Shown piece by piece: positions 43,198 to 53,973 of a stretch of 64,000 bases of DNA. How positions within the stretch are numbered: position 1 is the first letter of the stretch; every line of letters begins with the position of its first letter. The stretch is from an uncultured Sterolibacterium sp. Its GTDB lineage: Bacteria > Pseudomonadota > Gammaproteobacteria > Burkholderiales > Rhodocyclaceae. A model generated the notes under the pieces. The model did no database searches and had not been told where the DNA came from. It was given only the letters and a program-made list of their open reading frames with translations. Location of the stretch: positions 18,941-82,940 of the forward strand of contig CAIVDC010000072.1 of the NCBI GenBank assembly GCA_903904605.1. Reading direction: 5' to 3'. A program made the translations under genes and the position numbers.

Positions 43198-43725
43198 TCA
43201 CTGGATTTCATCGACCGTAACCGCCGGCGGCATCATCCGAGGAAGATAGGCACGTCCGGAGAATGCCCGCATATGGCCGCCCGACTGGATTACCAGTCCC
43301 GGCTGTTGCACCAGAACGGGACCCCGGCGCGTGCGCTTATCGTTCCTGGCCGCCTCGTAGTCGGTGAAATGTCCGCCCAGGATCTGCTGCAAGTCGGGCA
43401 AGAGCGGGCCTTTCCAGGTCACGGCAAACACTTGCCCTTGTGCCGAAAGGTATTCCCGGACCACGGTACCCGAAGCCGTCTGGATCTCATGCGTCGTGTA
43501 ATTTTGCGCGCCGACGATGCGCCGCGTCGCTTTCATCTGAGTCTGATCGGTCGCGATCGACGCTTCATCGCCGCCCAGGGTCGCTTCGGCCGGGCCGGAG
43601 TGGACGAGCAGGATGGGCAGGACCGCCATCAGCAGGGCGATAACCCGCTTCCCGCGCGGATGGCCGGGCGCTCCCTCCCGGGTCATCGCGCGGCGCCCGG
43701 TTGCGCTGCTGGCTGTTGCGAACAT
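43198..43725 (-). CDS. DUF2844 family secreted protein
   Basis: 175 residues from the ATG at 43725, with AAGGAG upstream. An N-terminal stretch of basic residues is followed by a signal (VIALLMAVLPILLVHSGPAEA), and the body reads LGGDEASIATDQTQMKATRRI, QTASGTVVREYLSAQGQVFAVTWKGPLLPDLQQILGGHF. It lies 10 bases before the DUF3443 gene; the two families occur together in Betaproteobacteria. Function not established. Confidence 0.88.
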   Translation of the reverse strand: MFATASSATGRRAMTREGAPGHPRGKRVIALLMAVLPILLVHSGPAEATLGGDEASIATDQTQMKATRRIVGAQNYTTHEIQTASGTVVREYLSAQGQVFAVTWKGPLLPDLQQILGGHFTDYEAARNDKRTRRGPVLVQQPGLVIQSGGHMRAFSGRAYLPRMMPPAVTVDEIQ

Positions 43726-44096
43726 TCGAGACTCCTTGCGTGGCAGCAGGCATTGGATCACTTGCGGGCAGAGGAATTGTTGTCGGGCCACGAATTATTT
43801 GTAACGGCAGGTATCCAGCGCCCTCCCGGGCGATGAACGAATGACGCAGTTTTCATCCCCGTCTGAAACAGGGGCCCGACACCCGCCCCGACGTGCCGGT
43901 CCCTGCCAACGCACGGCACATCATCTGCGATCCGGATTCCGGCGCTTGCGCCGGTAATATTTGTCAATCTTTGTGACTTATCCTTACGAGGCAGCCGCGC
44001 CGTGCCCGGTGGCTGGAGCAACGGCCAGCCCGGGCAGGTCGGCAACGCGTCCGGGTTTTCTATCGGCGATGGGGCCGCCCCGGGGGCTGCCGGCTG
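43726..44096. other. intergenic region before the DUF2844 gene
   Basis: 371 bases without a gene. An AT-rich patch near 43955-43985 (AATATTTGTCAATCTTTGTGAC) includes a minus-strand TTGACA, but no matching -10 box at normal spacing was found. Otherwise nothing recognisable. Confidence 0.5.
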
Positions 44097-44798
44097 CTAC
44101 TCTCCGAGGTAGGCCTCGCGTACGCGGCGGTCGGCGAGCAGATTGCCGGCGCTGTCGGCCAGGGTGATCCGGCCGCCTTCCATGACATAGCCGCGGCTGG
44201 CGGATTCCAGGGCCAGCTTGGCATTCTGCTCGACCAGCAGGATGGTCACGCCGGTCGCGGCGACCGCGCCGATCGTCTCGAAAACCTTGTGCACCATCAG
44301 CGGCGCCAAGCCCATCGACGGCTCGTCGAGCAGCAACAGCCGGGGCCGGCCCATCAGCGCACGGCCGAGCGCCAGCATCTGCTGCTCGCCGCCGGACAGC
44401 GTGCCGGCCAGTTGCGTCCGTCGTTCGAGGAGGCGCGGCAGCAACTCATGAACGCGCTCCAGGTCGGCCGAAATCGCCGCATGGTCGCGGCGGCTGTAGG
44501 CGCCCATCGCCAGGTTCTCCGCGACCGACAGGCGCGCGAACACGCCGCGGCCTTCGGGCACCAGCGCCATGCCGCGGCCGATCAGGCCATGCGAGGGCAA
44601 GGCCGCGAGTTCCTCGCCCAGGAAGCGGATCGTGCCGCGCGCGGGCAGCAAACGCGCCAGCGCCTTCAGTGTGCTGGTCTTGCCGGCGCCGTTGGCGCCG
44701 ATCAGCGCCACCATCTCGCCCTCTTCCACGGCGAAGCTGATGCCTTTCACCGCGGCAATGCCGCCGTAGCTCACCTCGAGATTGATCGCCTCGAGCAT
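44097..44798 (-). CDS. livF: branched-chain amino acid-type ABC transporter ATP-binding protein LivF
   Basis: 233 residues from ATG 44798. Walker A IGANGAGKTST, signature LSGGEQQMLALGRAL, Walker B LLLLDEPSMGLAPL, and the LivF-like LVEQNAKLALE. A TTG start seven codons upstream is possible but only adds linker residues. Last gene of the liv operon. Confidence 0.92.
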   Translation of the reverse strand: MLEAINLEVSYGGIAAVKGISFAVEEGEMVALIGANGAGKTSTLKALARLLPARGTIRFLGEELAALPSHGLIGRGMALVPEGRGVFARLSVAENLAMGAYSRRDHAAISADLERVHELLPRLLERRTQLAGTLSGGEQQMLALGRALMGRPRLLLLDEPSMGLAPLMVHKVFETIGAVAATGVTILLVEQNAKLALESASRGYVMEGGRITLADSAGNLLADRRVREAYLGE

Positions 44799-44811
44799 CG
44801 GAGCGCCGGCG

Positions 44812-45579
44812 CTAGGCAATTGCGCCTCCGAGATACGCCTCGATCACCTTCGGGTCGCGCCGCACCCTGGCCGGCACGTCCTCGATGATCTTCTCGCCGT
44901 AGTCGAGCACCGCGACCCGGTCGCACAGCCCCATCACGAGTTTGACGTCGTGCTCGATCAGGAGCACGGTCAGGCCGTCGTCGCGCAGCCCCCCGATCAG
45001 CTGGCGCAGGGCGCCGGTCTCGGTGCCGTTCATGCCGGCGGCCGGTTCGTCCAGGGCGAGCAGCCTGGGCTCGGTGGCGAGAGCCCGGGCGATCTCGAGC
45101 CGGCGCTGGTCGCCGTAGGATAAATGGCGGGCCAGATCGTTGCCGCGGCTGCCGATGCCGACGTAGTGCAGCAGTTCGAGCGCGCGCCGTTCGATCGCCG
45201 CTTCCTCTCGGCGCGTCGCTTCATTCCTCAGTACCGCGCCGATGACGCCGGCTCGGGTGCGCAGGTGGCGGCCGACCATGACATTCTCGAGTGCGCTCAT
45301 GTTGGCGAACAGCCGGATGTTCTGGAAGGTGCGGGCGATCCCTGCGGCGGCCACGAGGTGCGGTGCGGAGACGTCGAGCGGCTTGCCGGCGAAGCTGAAA
45401 TGGCCGCTGTCGGCGGCATAAAGGCCGGTCAGGACGTTGAAGAAAGTGGTCTTGCCGGCGCCGTTCGGCCCGATCAGGCCGTAGATCTCCCCCTGCGCGA
45501 TCGAGAGCGAGACGTCCTTGAGCGCTTCGACGCCGCCGAAGCGCTTGCCTATCCCGATCGCCTCGAGCAGGGCGCTCAA
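44812..45579 (-). CDS. livG: branched-chain amino acid-type ABC transporter ATP-binding protein LivG
   Basis: 255 residues from a TTG at 45579 that overlaps the livM stop (TTGA). Walker A IGPNGAGKTT, LivG-specific ARTFQNIRLFANMSALENVMVGRH, signature LSYGDQRRLEIARAL, Walker B LLALDEPAAGMNGTE. Its ATP hydrolysis drives transport with LivF. Confidence 0.93.
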   Translation of the reverse strand: MSALLEAIGIGKRFGGVEALKDVSLSIAQGEIYGLIGPNGAGKTTFFNVLTGLYAADSGHFSFAGKPLDVSAPHLVAAAGIARTFQNIRLFANMSALENVMVGRHLRTRAGVIGAVLRNEATRREEAAIERRALELLHYVGIGSRGNDLARHLSYGDQRRLEIARALATEPRLLALDEPAAGMNGTETGALRQLIGGLRDDGLTVLLIEHDVKLVMGLCDRVAVLDYGEKIIEDVPARVRRDPKVIEAYLGGAIA

Positions 45580-46646
45580 CGGCCGGGCTCCGGCGGGTTT
45601 TCCGAAAACTCGCGGCGCCTCGTCGCCGAGGGCCACAGTCCGGCCGGGCGGTATTGCATGACCAGGATCAAGGCCAGGCCGAAGAGCAGGATGCGCAGCG
45701 ACTCCGGATCGAGCAGCACCCGTCCGAACAGCGCCAACTGCACCGGTCCGGCGCCTTGGCGCAAGGCTTCCGGCAATACCGCGAGCAGGAGGCCGCCGAG
45801 CACGACGCCGGGAACGTGGCCCATTCCGCCCAGCACCACCATGCACAACACCATCACCGATTCCATCAGACTGAAACTTTCGGGCGAGACGAATTCCTGG
45901 AAGCCGGCGAACAGTCCGCCGGCGACGCCGCCGAATGAAGCGCCCATGGCGAAGGCGAGCAGCTTGACGTTGCGGGTATTGATGCCGCATGCCTTGGCGG
46001 CGATCTCATCCTCGCGGATCGCCACCCAGGCGCGGCCGATGCGGGAATCCTCGAGGCGCATGGTGACGAAGATAATCCCCAGCGCCACGAGCGCGAACAG
46101 GTAGTAGTAGAGATAGACGCCGGGAAGGCTCACGCCCAGGACATCCAGCGGTCGGGATAATGGCACGCCGAAGACGCTGATCGGGTCGATGCGGGCGATG
46201 CCCTGCGGCCCGTTGGTGATGTTCACCGGCGAATTGAGATTGTTCAGGAAGATGCGGATGATCTCGCCGAAGCCCAGGGTGACGATGGCTAGATAGTCGC
46301 CGCGCAGTCTCAGGGTCGGCGCGCCGAGCAGGACGCCGAACAGCCCCGCCACCGCCGCCCCCAGCGGCAGTACCGCCCAGGCCGGCCAGTGCAGGCCGAA
46401 GTGCGGGCTGGACAGGAGCGCATAAAGATAGGCGCCGATGGCGTAGAAGGCGATGTAGCCCAGATCGAGCAGGCCGGCGAAGCCGACCACGATGTTCAGG
46501 CCCAGCGCCAGCATGATGTAGAGCAGGGCGAAATCGAGCACCCGCACCCAGGCATTGCCCATGCCGAGGCCCACGGCGAAGGGCAGGACCGCCAGAACCG
46601 CGGCGATCAGAGCAACGCCCTGCCAGGCTTTAACCTTAGCCTTCAT
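45576..46646 (-). CDS. livM: branched-chain amino acid-type ABC transporter permease LivM
   Basis: 356 residues, about ten hydrophobic segments. LivM blocks: LGLNIVVGFAGLLDLGYIAFYAIGAYLYALL, LRLRGDYLAIVTLGFGEIIRI, and GRAWVAIREDEIAAKACGINTRNVKLLAFAMGASF. It forms the transport channel with LivH. The start overlaps the livH stop. Confidence 0.93.
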   Translation of the reverse strand: MKAKVKAWQGVALIAAVLAVLPFAVGLGMGNAWVRVLDFALLYIMLALGLNIVVGFAGLLDLGYIAFYAIGAYLYALLSSPHFGLHWPAWAVLPLGAAVAGLFGVLLGAPTLRLRGDYLAIVTLGFGEIIRIFLNNLNSPVNITNGPQGIARIDPISVFGVPLSRPLDVLGVSLPGVYLYYYLFALVALGIIFVTMRLEDSRIGRAWVAIREDEIAAKACGINTRNVKLLAFAMGASFGGVAGGLFAGFQEFVSPESFSLMESVMVLCMVVLGGMGHVPGVVLGGLLLAVLPEALRQGAGPVQLALFGRVLLDPESLRILLFGLALILVMQYRPAGLWPSATRRREFSENPPEPGR

Positions 46647-47566
46647 GCGCGTTCGGATACCTTTTCGCCCATCAGGCCCGAGGGGCGGAAGATCAGCACG
46701 ACGATCAGGACGAAGAAGGCGAAGACATCCTGGTAGTCGCTGCCGAGGAAGCCGCCGGTGAGGTCGCCGATATAGCCGGCGCCGAGCGCTTCGATCAGTC
46801 CCAACAGTATGCCGCCGAGCATGGCGCCGGTGAGGTTGCCGATGCCGCCCAGCACCGCCGCGGTGAAGGCTTTCAGGCCGAGAATGAAACCCATGTTGTA
46901 GTGGGCGATGCCGTAGTTGGCGCTGACCATGACCCCGGCGACCGCCGCCAGCGCCGATCCGATGACGAAGGTGAGCGAGACGATGTGATTGGCATCGACG
47001 CCCATCAGGCCGGCGATCTGCGGGTTCTCGGCGGTAGCCCGCATGGCGCGGCCCAGTCGGGTGCGGTTCACCAGCAGGGCCAGGCCGGCCATCATCAGGA
47101 TGGCGACGGCGACGATCATGATCTGCAGGTCGGTGATCTGCGCCCCGCCGATCGCCCGCGGCGTGGCCGGCAACAACTGCGGGAAGGAATGGTAGTTGCG
47201 CCCCCAGATGATCATCGCCAGTTGTTGCAGCACCATCGACACTCCGATCGCGGTAATCAGGGGAGCCAGGCGCGGCGCATTCCTGAGCGGCCTGTAGGCG
47301 ACGCGCTCGATGACGAAGCCCAGCGCCATGCAGGCCGCGATTGCCGCCGCCACCCCCGCCAGGACCGCCAGGGGCCAGGGCAGGCCGGCGCCGGCGAGCG
47401 GCTTGATCACGGCCAGGGCGGTGAGCGCGCCGATCATCACCACCTCGCCGTGGGCGAAGTTGATCAGCCCCAGGATGCCATACACCATCGTGTAGCCGAG
47501 CGCGACCAGCGCATAGATGCTGCCGAGGGTCAGGCCGTTGATGATCTGCTGAACGAAGGTATCCAT
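46643..47566 (-). CDS. livH: branched-chain amino acid-type ABC transporter permease LivH
   Basis: 307 residues with eight or so membrane helices. Typical sequence: LTLGSIYALVALGYTMVYGILGLINFAHGEVVMIGA near the N-terminus and LGRAMRATAENPQIAGLMGVDANHIVSLTFVIGSALAAVAGVM. Separated from the binding protein gene by a hairpin. Confidence 0.94.
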   Translation of the reverse strand: MDTFVQQIINGLTLGSIYALVALGYTMVYGILGLINFAHGEVVMIGALTALAVIKPLAGAGLPWPLAVLAGVAAAIAACMALGFVIERVAYRPLRNAPRLAPLITAIGVSMVLQQLAMIIWGRNYHSFPQLLPATPRAIGGAQITDLQIMIVAVAILMMAGLALLVNRTRLGRAMRATAENPQIAGLMGVDANHIVSLTFVIGSALAAVAGVMVSANYGIAHYNMGFILGLKAFTAAVLGGIGNLTGAMLGGILLGLIEALGAGYIGDLTGGFLGSDYQDVFAFFVLIVVLIFRPSGLMGEKVSERA

Positions 47567-47580
47567 GACTCTCGATAAGA

Positions 47581-47605
47581 AAACGGCACCGCCCGGGTGC
47601 CGTTT
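47581..47605 (-). terminator. terminator/attenuator hairpin between the binding protein gene and livH
   Basis: Ten-base arms AAACGGCACC and GGTGCCGTTT with a five-base loop. On the minus strand it is followed by TCTTATC, a weak U-rich tail, so part of the transcripts would stop here, giving excess binding protein over the permease. Confidence 0.65.
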
Positions 47606-47624
47606 CGTCTTTCTTCGCGGCGGC

Positions 47625-48851
47625 TTACTTCTTCTCCGCCGGCTTGGCCGGCGCCGCTGCTGGCGCAGGAACGGCAGCGGTGGGCGAGGCGCCGATGGTC
47701 TCGAGCGGTTCCTTGATGCCGCCCCTGAATTGATAGAGCGTCACCGCGCCGTCCTTGATGTCGCCCTTTTCGTCGAAACTGATCATCGAGGTGACGCCGG
47801 CGTAGGCGGTCTTCGGCAACTCGGCCCGGTATTTGGCCGGTTCCACGGAATCGGCGCGCTTCATGGCGTCGATCATCACCATCACCGCGTCATAGACATA
47901 GGGCGCATAGAGCTGGATGTCGGTGTTGAACATGGCCTTGTAGTGATCGCGGAAGGCGACCCCGCCAGGCATCTTGTCCAGCGGCACGCCCGGCAGCGAG
48001 CAGTAATGTCCTTCGGCGGCATCGCCGGCGAGCTTGGCGAACTCGACGGTGCAGCCGCCGTCGCCCATCAGGAACTTGGACTTGAGTCCGAGCTTCTTCA
48101 TCTGCGCCGCCATCGGCCCGGCCTGGGCATCCATGCCACCATAGAACAGCAAGTCGGGTTTCTTCGACTTGACCTTGGTCAGGATCGCGGCGAAGTCCAC
48201 CGCCTTGTCGTCGGTATGCTCCTCGGCGACGATCCTGACGCCATCCGCTTCCGCGGCTTTCTTGAACTCCTTGGCGAGACCCTCGCCATAGGCCGTCTTG
48301 TCGTCGATGATGGCGACGGTCCCGGCCTTGAGCTGCTTCGCGGCATAGTCGCCGAGCACCCTGCCCTGCTGCACATCGTTGGCCATCACCCGGAAGGCGG
48401 TCTTGAAGCCCTGCAGGGTGTATTGCGGATTGGTGGCCGAAGGGGAGATCTGCGGCAGGCCGGCGTCGGCATAGATTTTCGAGGCGGGAATGGTGGTGCC
48501 TGAATTCAGGTGGCCGATCACGCCATTGACCTTGGCATCGACGAATTTCTGCGCCACCAGCGTTCCCTGCTTGGGATCCGCCTGGTCGTCTTCGCTGAGC
48601 AGTTCGAAGACCACGTCTCGCCCGCCGATCCTGGGTTTCCTGGCGTTGGCATCGGCGATGGCCAGGCGTGCGCCGTTCTCGTTGTCCTTGCCCAGATGGG
48701 CCTGGGGGCCGGTCAGGGGTGCGGCATGGCCGAGCTTCACCACCAGGGGCGGCGGAGCGGCGGTGACGGACGGCGGAGGCGGTGCTTCCTTGCTGCAGCT
48801 GATCAGCATCAGGGCCGAAGAGATCGATAGGGCAAGGCTGTTCAACTTCAT
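47625..48851 (-). CDS. ABC transporter substrate-binding lipoprotein (Leu/Ile/Val type)
   Basis: 408 residues. Lipoprotein signal with lipobox LISC near residue 19, a proline-rich linker, then the periplasmic binding fold (VVKLGHAAPLTGPQAHLGKDNENGARLAIADANA, NGVIGHLNSGTTIPASKIYADAGLPQISPSATNP, APYVYDAVMVMIDAMKRAD). The C-terminus is an Ala/Pro-rich tail. Likely ligands are branched-chain amino acids, or aromatic or other carboxylates in this lineage; the sequence alone does not decide. Confidence 0.9.
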   Translation of the reverse strand: MKLNSLALSISSALMLISCSKEAPPPPSVTAAPPPLVVKLGHAAPLTGPQAHLGKDNENGARLAIADANARKPRIGGRDVVFELLSEDDQADPKQGTLVAQKFVDAKVNGVIGHLNSGTTIPASKIYADAGLPQISPSATNPQYTLQGFKTAFRVMANDVQQGRVLGDYAAKQLKAGTVAIIDDKTAYGEGLAKEFKKAAEADGVRIVAEEHTDDKAVDFAAILTKVKSKKPDLLFYGGMDAQAGPMAAQMKKLGLKSKFLMGDGGCTVEFAKLAGDAAEGHYCSLPGVPLDKMPGGVAFRDHYKAMFNTDIQLYAPYVYDAVMVMIDAMKRADSVEPAKYRAELPKTAYAGVTSMISFDEKGDIKDGAVTLYQFRGGIKEPLETIGASPTAAVPAPAAAPAKPAEKK

Positions 48852-48930
48852 CGGGAGTCTCCGCAGGAAAGGCAGGCGCCGATTGTTGCGCGCCCCCAGG
48901 CCCTTGTCAAATGGCAGGGGACGGCCATAA

Positions 48931-48966
48931 AAAGGCCAGCCTGAGCCGAGGCTCGGGCTGGCCTTT
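48931..48966 (-). terminator. Rho-independent terminator of the cytochrome c gene
   Basis: AAAGGCCAGCC (48931-48941) pairs with GGCTGGCCTTT (48956-48966), with an inner GAGCC/GGCTC stem. On the minus strand a TTTTTAT run follows. It lies just after the cytochrome c stop. Confidence 0.85.
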
Positions 48967-48981
48967 CCTGGCGGCGCGGGA

Positions 48982-49302
48982 TTACTTCGCGCCGGCGAGA
49001 ACCCACTTCACCAGGGTCGCGATGTCCGCATCCTTGACCTGGGCATTCGGCGGCATCGGGATGGCACCCCAGACGCCGGAGCCGCCCTTCTTGACTTTCT
49101 CGATCAGCTTGGCTTCGGCGCCCTTGTCGCCGGCGTACTTCTTGGCGACATCCTGATAGGCCGGACCGACGACCTTCTTGTCGACCGAGTGGCAGGCCAG
49201 ACAGTTGCTCTTCTTGGCCAGGTCGAGTCCCGCGGAGGCCAGGGCCGGAACGGAGGTCACGATGGACGCGGCCACCAGTGCGGAGAAGACGATAGATTTC
49301 AT
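48982..49302 (-). CDS. small periplasmic cytochrome c (c8/c551 type)
   Basis: 106 residues. Signal peptide (SIVFSALVAASIVTSVPALASA) then the heme motif CLACH and the axial Met in AIPMPPNAQVKDADIATLVKWVL. A one-heme electron carrier. GAGGAA ribosome site before ATG 49302. A terminator follows. Monocistronic between the liv operon and the DUF255 gene. Confidence 0.95.
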   Translation of the reverse strand: MKSIVFSALVAASIVTSVPALASAGLDLAKKSNCLACHSVDKKVVGPAYQDVAKKYAGDKGAEAKLIEKVKKGGSGVWGAIPMPPNAQVKDADIATLVKWVLAGAK

Positions 49303-49385
49303 GAGTTCCTCATTCGGTTGATTTAAAGCCCTAGGATCGGGCAGGGCAGGAAAAAACGTGGGTGGATATTACTCGAATCTCCCGG

Positions 49386-51410
49386 TCAAGGAAAATTGCC
49401 CAGGATGCGCTCCAGTTCCGGCCGGCTTGAAGCCGGCGGCAGACAAGTAACGCCGCTGCACACCCAGGCGTTGACCGCATCGCTGCGTGGCTTGTCCAAT
49501 GTCGCCGGGAGGCCGGCCAAGTCGTTGGGCAGGGCCAGCACCAGGGTGTCCGGCCGGTAGCGCCGCTCCAGCGCGGCCTGCCAGTCGCGGACGCCTGCCG
49601 GGGGGCCGCGCAGCACCACCAGCCGCGGCGGCGTCAGCCGTTCTTCCAGCGCCGCCAGGAGGCTGGCGCAGCCGCCGCTCTGCTGCTGCCAGAGGGGCTG
49701 GAACAGACGCAGGCTGCGCTCCGCGGCGTCATCGAACTGGTTCAGGCCGGTCAGCAGCGCCAGCCGCTGCAGGGCGAAGGCGGCGACACCGTTGCCGGCC
49801 GGCGTGGCATTGTCTTGGCCGGGCTTAGGGCGGTGTATCAGCGCCTCGTGATCGTGGCGGGTGAAGAAGAAGCCTCCGTCCGCCGGATCGGCGAAGTTCT
49901 CCAGCAGCGCAAAGGCCAGGGCTTCCGCAAATGCGAGATCCTCGCTGCGGAATCCGGCCTGCATCAGTTCGATCAAGGCATCGACGAGAAAGGCGTGATC
50001 GTCGAGATAGGCGTCGAGGTGCGCCCGGCCATCCCTGACCGTCGCGAGCAGGCGGTGCCTGCCATCGGCCTCCTGCCACATCGTCCGCCGCAGGAAGTCG
50101 AGCGCGCGTGTGGCCGAAGCGAGCCAGTCGGCGCGGCCGAAGACCCGGGCCGCATGGGCCATGCCCGCGATCATCAGGGCGTTCCAGCTGGTCAGGATTT
50201 TTTCGTCGCGGCCGGGGCGCACACGGCCCTCCCTGGCGTCAAACAGCTTGCTACGGGCGGCTTCCAGCAGCCCGTCTTCGCCATCGCCCAGGGGAGCGGC
50301 AATGCGCAGATGCCAGTGCGTCGCCTCGAAATTGGGCGGGCCGTCCAGGCCCCAGCGGCGCGCCGCGACCCGGTATTCCTCGGCGCTCGTCAGGGCCCGG
50401 ATCTGATCCCGGGTCCATACGTAGAACTTGCCCTCCTCGCCTTCGGAATCGGCGTCGAGCGAGGAGTAATAGCCGCCCTCCGGCGACTGCATCTCGCGCA
50501 TCGCCCAGCCCGCGATGCCCTCGGCCGCTTCTCGGTAAAGGGCCTCACCGCTGATCGCCCAGGCATCGGCGTAGAGGGCGAGCAGCGGGCCGTTGTCGTA
50601 GAGCATCTTCTCGAAGTGGGGAATCTCCCAGCGCTCATCGACGCTGTAGCGGCAGAAGCCGCCGCCCAGCTGATCGTGGATCCCGCCTTCGGCCATGCGG
50701 GCCAAGGTGGTCAAGGCGATGTCCCGCGCGGCGCTGTCGCCTTCGGCGGCATAGCGGCGCAGCAGGAAGGCCAAGTCGGTCGGATGGGGAAATTTCGGCG
50801 CCTGGCCGAAACCCCCATGACGCGGGTCGAAGCTCCTGGCCAGTTGTTCGCGCGCCGCCGCCAGCGGCTGGAGGTCCAGCGATGCCGCCGCCGATCCCGG
50901 CGTGGGCACGGTGCTGGCCAGCGCTTCGCGCAGTCGGCCGTTCTGCTCTTCGATGTCGCCACGGCGCTCGCGAAAGCTTTGCGCCACGCGCTCGAGCAGA
51001 TCGACAAAGCCCGGCAGGCCGTAACGCGGCGCCTTCGGAAAATAGGTGCCGCCGAAGAAGGGCGAACCGTCGGCGCAGAGAAACATGGTCAGCGGCCAGC
51101 CGCCGGCGCGGCCGGTGAGCATCTGGTGGGCGCTCTGGTAGATCTGGTCGAGATCGGGCCGCTCCTCGCGATCGACCTTGACATTCACGAACAGGCGATT
51201 CATCACCTCGGCCACGGCGGGGTCTTCGAAGGACTCGTGGGCCATGACATGGCACCAGTGGCAGGCGGAATAACCGATCGACAGCAGGATCGGACGGTCC
51301 TCGCGGCGAGCCGATGCCAGCGCCTCATCGCCCCAGGGATACCAGGCGACGGGATTGTCGGCGTGCTGCTGCAGATAGGGCGAGGTCTCGAAGGCGAGGC
51401 GGTTGGACAT
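49386..51410 (-). CDS. DUF255 thioredoxin-like / YyaL family protein
   Basis: 674 residues from ATG 51410; a frame start at 51452 is upstream of the family N-terminus [27 protein letters not shown] and was rejected. The N-terminal thioredoxin-like domain contains [20 protein letters not shown]. The remainder is an (alpha/alpha) six-barrel-like region ([42 protein letters not shown]). The family is common but of unclear function, possibly sugar epimerase-like or redox. Confidence 0.93.
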   Translation of the reverse strand: MSNRLAFETSPYLQQHADNPVAWYPWGDEALASARREDRPILLSIGYSACHWCHVMAHESFEDPAVAEVMNRLFVNVKVDREERPDLDQIYQSAHQMLTGRAGGWPLTMFLCADGSPFFGGTYFPKAPRYGLPGFVDLLERVAQSFRERRGDIEEQNGRLREALASTVPTPGSAAASLDLQPLAAAREQLARSFDPRHGGFGQAPKFPHPTDLAFLLRRYAAEGDSAARDIALTTLARMAEGGIHDQLGGGFCRYSVDERWEIPHFEKMLYDNGPLLALYADAWAISGEALYREAAEGIAGWAMREMQSPEGGYYSSLDADSEGEEGKFYVWTRDQIRALTSAEEYRVAARRWGLDGPPNFEATHWHLRIAAPLGDGEDGLLEAARSKLFDAREGRVRPGRDEKILTSWNALMIAGMAHAARVFGRADWLASATRALDFLRRTMWQEADGRHRLLATVRDGRAHLDAYLDDHAFLVDALIELMQAGFRSEDLAFAEALAFALLENFADPADGGFFFTRHDHEALIHRPKPGQDNATPAGNGVAAFALQRLALLTGLNQFDDAAERSLRLFQPLWQQQSGGCASLLAALEERLTPPRLVVLRGPPAGVRDWQAALERRYRPDTLVLALPNDLAGLPATLDKPRSDAVNAWVCSGVTCLPPASSRPELERILGNFP

Positions 51411-51622
51411 GACGATGGGCAGGAAGATTCCGAAGCCGATTACCTTAGTCAATTATTGGCTATGTCCGCAACCGGGATATTGCGCGAACTCGAACGGCTG
51501 TCTGGCGAGCGATCGGAAGGTGCAAACCGACGCTCAGCCGGTCAAAGGAAGCGGAGAACGGACCTGGCCGCGGTCACATCCCGCTTCGTCCGCCCGCTTG
51601 AACTTACGGACGGTGCGGCGCA

Positions 51623-52075
51623 TCAACCCGCCCTTGCGCCGGCGAAACCCTCGATGAGGCTGCGCCACCACGCGCGGCGGCCGGCCGGCGCCGGATGCGC
51701 CGCCTCCAGGGCCATAGGCGGAACCTGGCTCATGATCCAGCCGGGCAGCGGCGGGAGGCGGCTGGAACCACAGGAAGAGCCGAGATGATTGGGGTCGTAG
51801 ATCTTGACGAAGGACGGCCGCAGGAGGTCGTCGGCATAGACGATGCCGCAATAGCTCTCGTGATGCTCGCGGCGCAAAAGCTCATCGACGCTGCGCAGGA
51901 ATCTGGCCGTGTCCCCGGCGCTCGCGGGCGAGGCGGGCGGCGGCTCGCCCACCGCATAGAGATACCAGGGCGCAGCCGGATCGACACGCTGCCAGAAGGT
52001 CTCGAGTTCCGGCCACGACATCACCGACCAGAGCCGGCCTGCGTAGAGGCTCTGGAAATCGCGCGCCGGGTTCAA
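51623..52075 (-). CDS. hypothetical protein conserved in context with ilvD
   Basis: 150 residues. Contains [32 protein letters not shown] and a WIMSQVPPM segment with several cysteines and aromatic residues. The ATG overlaps the ilvD stop (ATGA form), so it is translationally coupled. No domain is recognised; such frames are seen in related Betaproteobacteria, but that is from memory of similar sequences. Confidence 0.65.
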   Translation of the reverse strand: MNPARDFQSLYAGRLWSVMSWPELETFWQRVDPAAPWYLYAVGEPPPASPASAGDTARFLRSVDELLRREHHESYCGIVYADDLLRPSFVKIYDPNHLGSSCGSSRLPPLPGWIMSQVPPMALEAAHPAPAGRRAWWRSLIEGFAGARAG

Positions 52076-53922
52076 CGCTGCAACTGGCTGACGTCGCGTA
52101 CCGCGCCGGTGTCGGCGCTGGTGGTCATGGCGGCATAGGCCAGGAGTGCCGCCGAGACGACACGTTCGCGCTGTGCCGGTTTCCAGGCACGGACACCCTT
52201 TGCCTCCATCGCCTGGCGGCGTCGCTGCAACTCCGCGTCGGCCACCGCCAGGTGGATCCGCCGGCCGGGGATGTCGATCTCGATCCGGTCGCCGTTTTCC
52301 ACCAGGCCGATGGTGCCGCCGGCCGCCGCTTCGGGCGAAGCGTGGCCGATCGACAGTCCCGACGTGCCGCCCGAAAAGCGGCCGTCCGTGAGCAGCGCGC
52401 AGGCTTTTCCCAGGCCCTTCGATTTGATGTAGGAAGTCGGATAGAGCATCTCCTGCATGCCCGGCCCGCCCTTCGGCCCTTCATAGCGCACGATGACGAC
52501 ATCGCCCTCCTTCACCTCGTCGCCGAGGATGCCGGCCACCGCTTCCTCCTGGCTTTCATAGACCCGGGCCGGACCGGTGAACTTGAGAATGCTGGCATCG
52601 ACGCCGGCGGTTTTGACGATGCAGCCCTTCTCGGCGATATTGCCGAACAGCACCGCCAGCCCGCCGTCCTGGGAATAGGCGTTGGCCTTGTCGCGGATGC
52701 AGCCGGCGCTGCGGTCGAGGTCGTGCTCGGGATAGCGCCGGTCCTGGGAAAAAGCCACCTGGGACGGCACTCCGCCCGGCGCGGCGCGGTAGAAGTCGAA
52801 CACCGCGGTGTCGTGGGTGCGCATCACGTCATAGATCGCCAGGGCGTCGCCGAGAGTCCGGGTGTGCACCGTCGGCAGCTCGCGGTGGATCAGTCCGGCG
52901 CGGTCGAGTTCGCCCAGGATGCCCATGATGCCGCCGGCGCGATGCACGTCCTCCATGTGGTACTGCGGCGTCGTCGGCGACACCTTGCAGAGGCAGGGCA
53001 CATGGCGCGAGATGCGGTCGATGTCGGCCATGGTGAACCCCACTTGCGCCTCGCTGGCAGCGGCCAGGAGGTGCAGTACGGTATTGGTCGAGCCGCCCAT
53101 CGCCACGTCGAGGGTGATGGCGTTCTCGAAAGCCTGGAAGGAGGCGATGGAGCGCGGCAGCACCGTCGCGTCGTCCTGCTCGTACCAGCGGCGGCAGAGA
53201 TCGACCACGGTGCGCCCGGCCTTGAGGAAGAGCTCCCGGCGGTCGACATGGGTCGCCAGCAGCGAACCGTTGCCGGGCAGGGACAGGCCCAGGACTTCGG
53301 TCAGGCAGTTCATCGAGTTGGCGGTGAACATCCCGGAGCATGAACCGCAGGTCGGGCAGGCGGAGCGCTCGACGCGGTCCACCTCGGCGTCGGAAATCCT
53401 GTCGTCGGCAGCCATGGTCATGGCGTCGATGAGATCCACGGAAATGATCTTGCTTTCCCACTGCACCTTGCCCGCCTCCATCGGCCCGCCCGAGACGAAC
53501 ACCGCCGGAATGTTGAGGCGCAGGGCGGCCATCAGCATCCCCGGGGTGATCTTGTCGCAGTTGGAGATGCACACCATGGCGTCGGCGCAATGGCCGTTGA
53601 CCATGTACTCGACCGAGTCGGCGATCAGCTCGCGCGAGGGCAGCGAATACAACATGCCGCCGTGTCCCATGGCGATGCCGTCGTCGATGGCGATGGTGTT
53701 GAACTCTTTGGCCACGCCGCCGGCCGCCTCGATCTCGCGGGCGACGAGCTGGCCCAGATCCTTGAGATGGACGTGGCCCGGCACGAACTGGGTGAAGGAA
53801 TTGACCACGGCGATAATCGGTTTGCCGAAGTCGCCGTCCTTCATGCCGGTGGCCCGCCACAGCGATCTGGCGCCGGCCATGTTGCGGCCGTGGGTCGAGG
53901 TTCTCGAGCGATACTCGGGCAT
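52072..53922 (-). CDS. ilvD: dihydroxy-acid dehydratase
   Basis: 616 residues, ATG 53922 with AGGAG upstream. Iron-sulfur cysteine region [42 protein letters not shown], and the C-terminal [22 protein letters not shown]. It is the third enzyme of isoleucine/valine synthesis. It is divergent from lgt. Confidence 0.97.
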   Translation of the reverse strand: MPEYRSRTSTHGRNMAGARSLWRATGMKDGDFGKPIIAVVNSFTQFVPGHVHLKDLGQLVAREIEAAGGVAKEFNTIAIDDGIAMGHGGMLYSLPSRELIADSVEYMVNGHCADAMVCISNCDKITPGMLMAALRLNIPAVFVSGGPMEAGKVQWESKIISVDLIDAMTMAADDRISDAEVDRVERSACPTCGSCSGMFTANSMNCLTEVLGLSLPGNGSLLATHVDRRELFLKAGRTVVDLCRRWYEQDDATVLPRSIASFQAFENAITLDVAMGGSTNTVLHLLAAASEAQVGFTMADIDRISRHVPCLCKVSPTTPQYHMEDVHRAGGIMGILGELDRAGLIHRELPTVHTRTLGDALAIYDVMRTHDTAVFDFYRAAPGGVPSQVAFSQDRRYPEHDLDRSAGCIRDKANAYSQDGGLAVLFGNIAEKGCIVKTAGVDASILKFTGPARVYESQEEAVAGILGDEVKEGDVVIVRYEGPKGGPGMQEMLYPTSYIKSKGLGKACALLTDGRFSGGTSGLSIGHASPEAAAGGTIGLVENGDRIEIDIPGRRIHLAVADAELQRRRQAMEAKGVRAWKPAQRERVVSAALLAYAAMTTSADTGAVRDVSQLQR

Positions 53923-53973
53923 GGGTTTTCTCCTGAAGCTAGAATGCGGATTCTAGCCCAACCCTCGGCCGCC

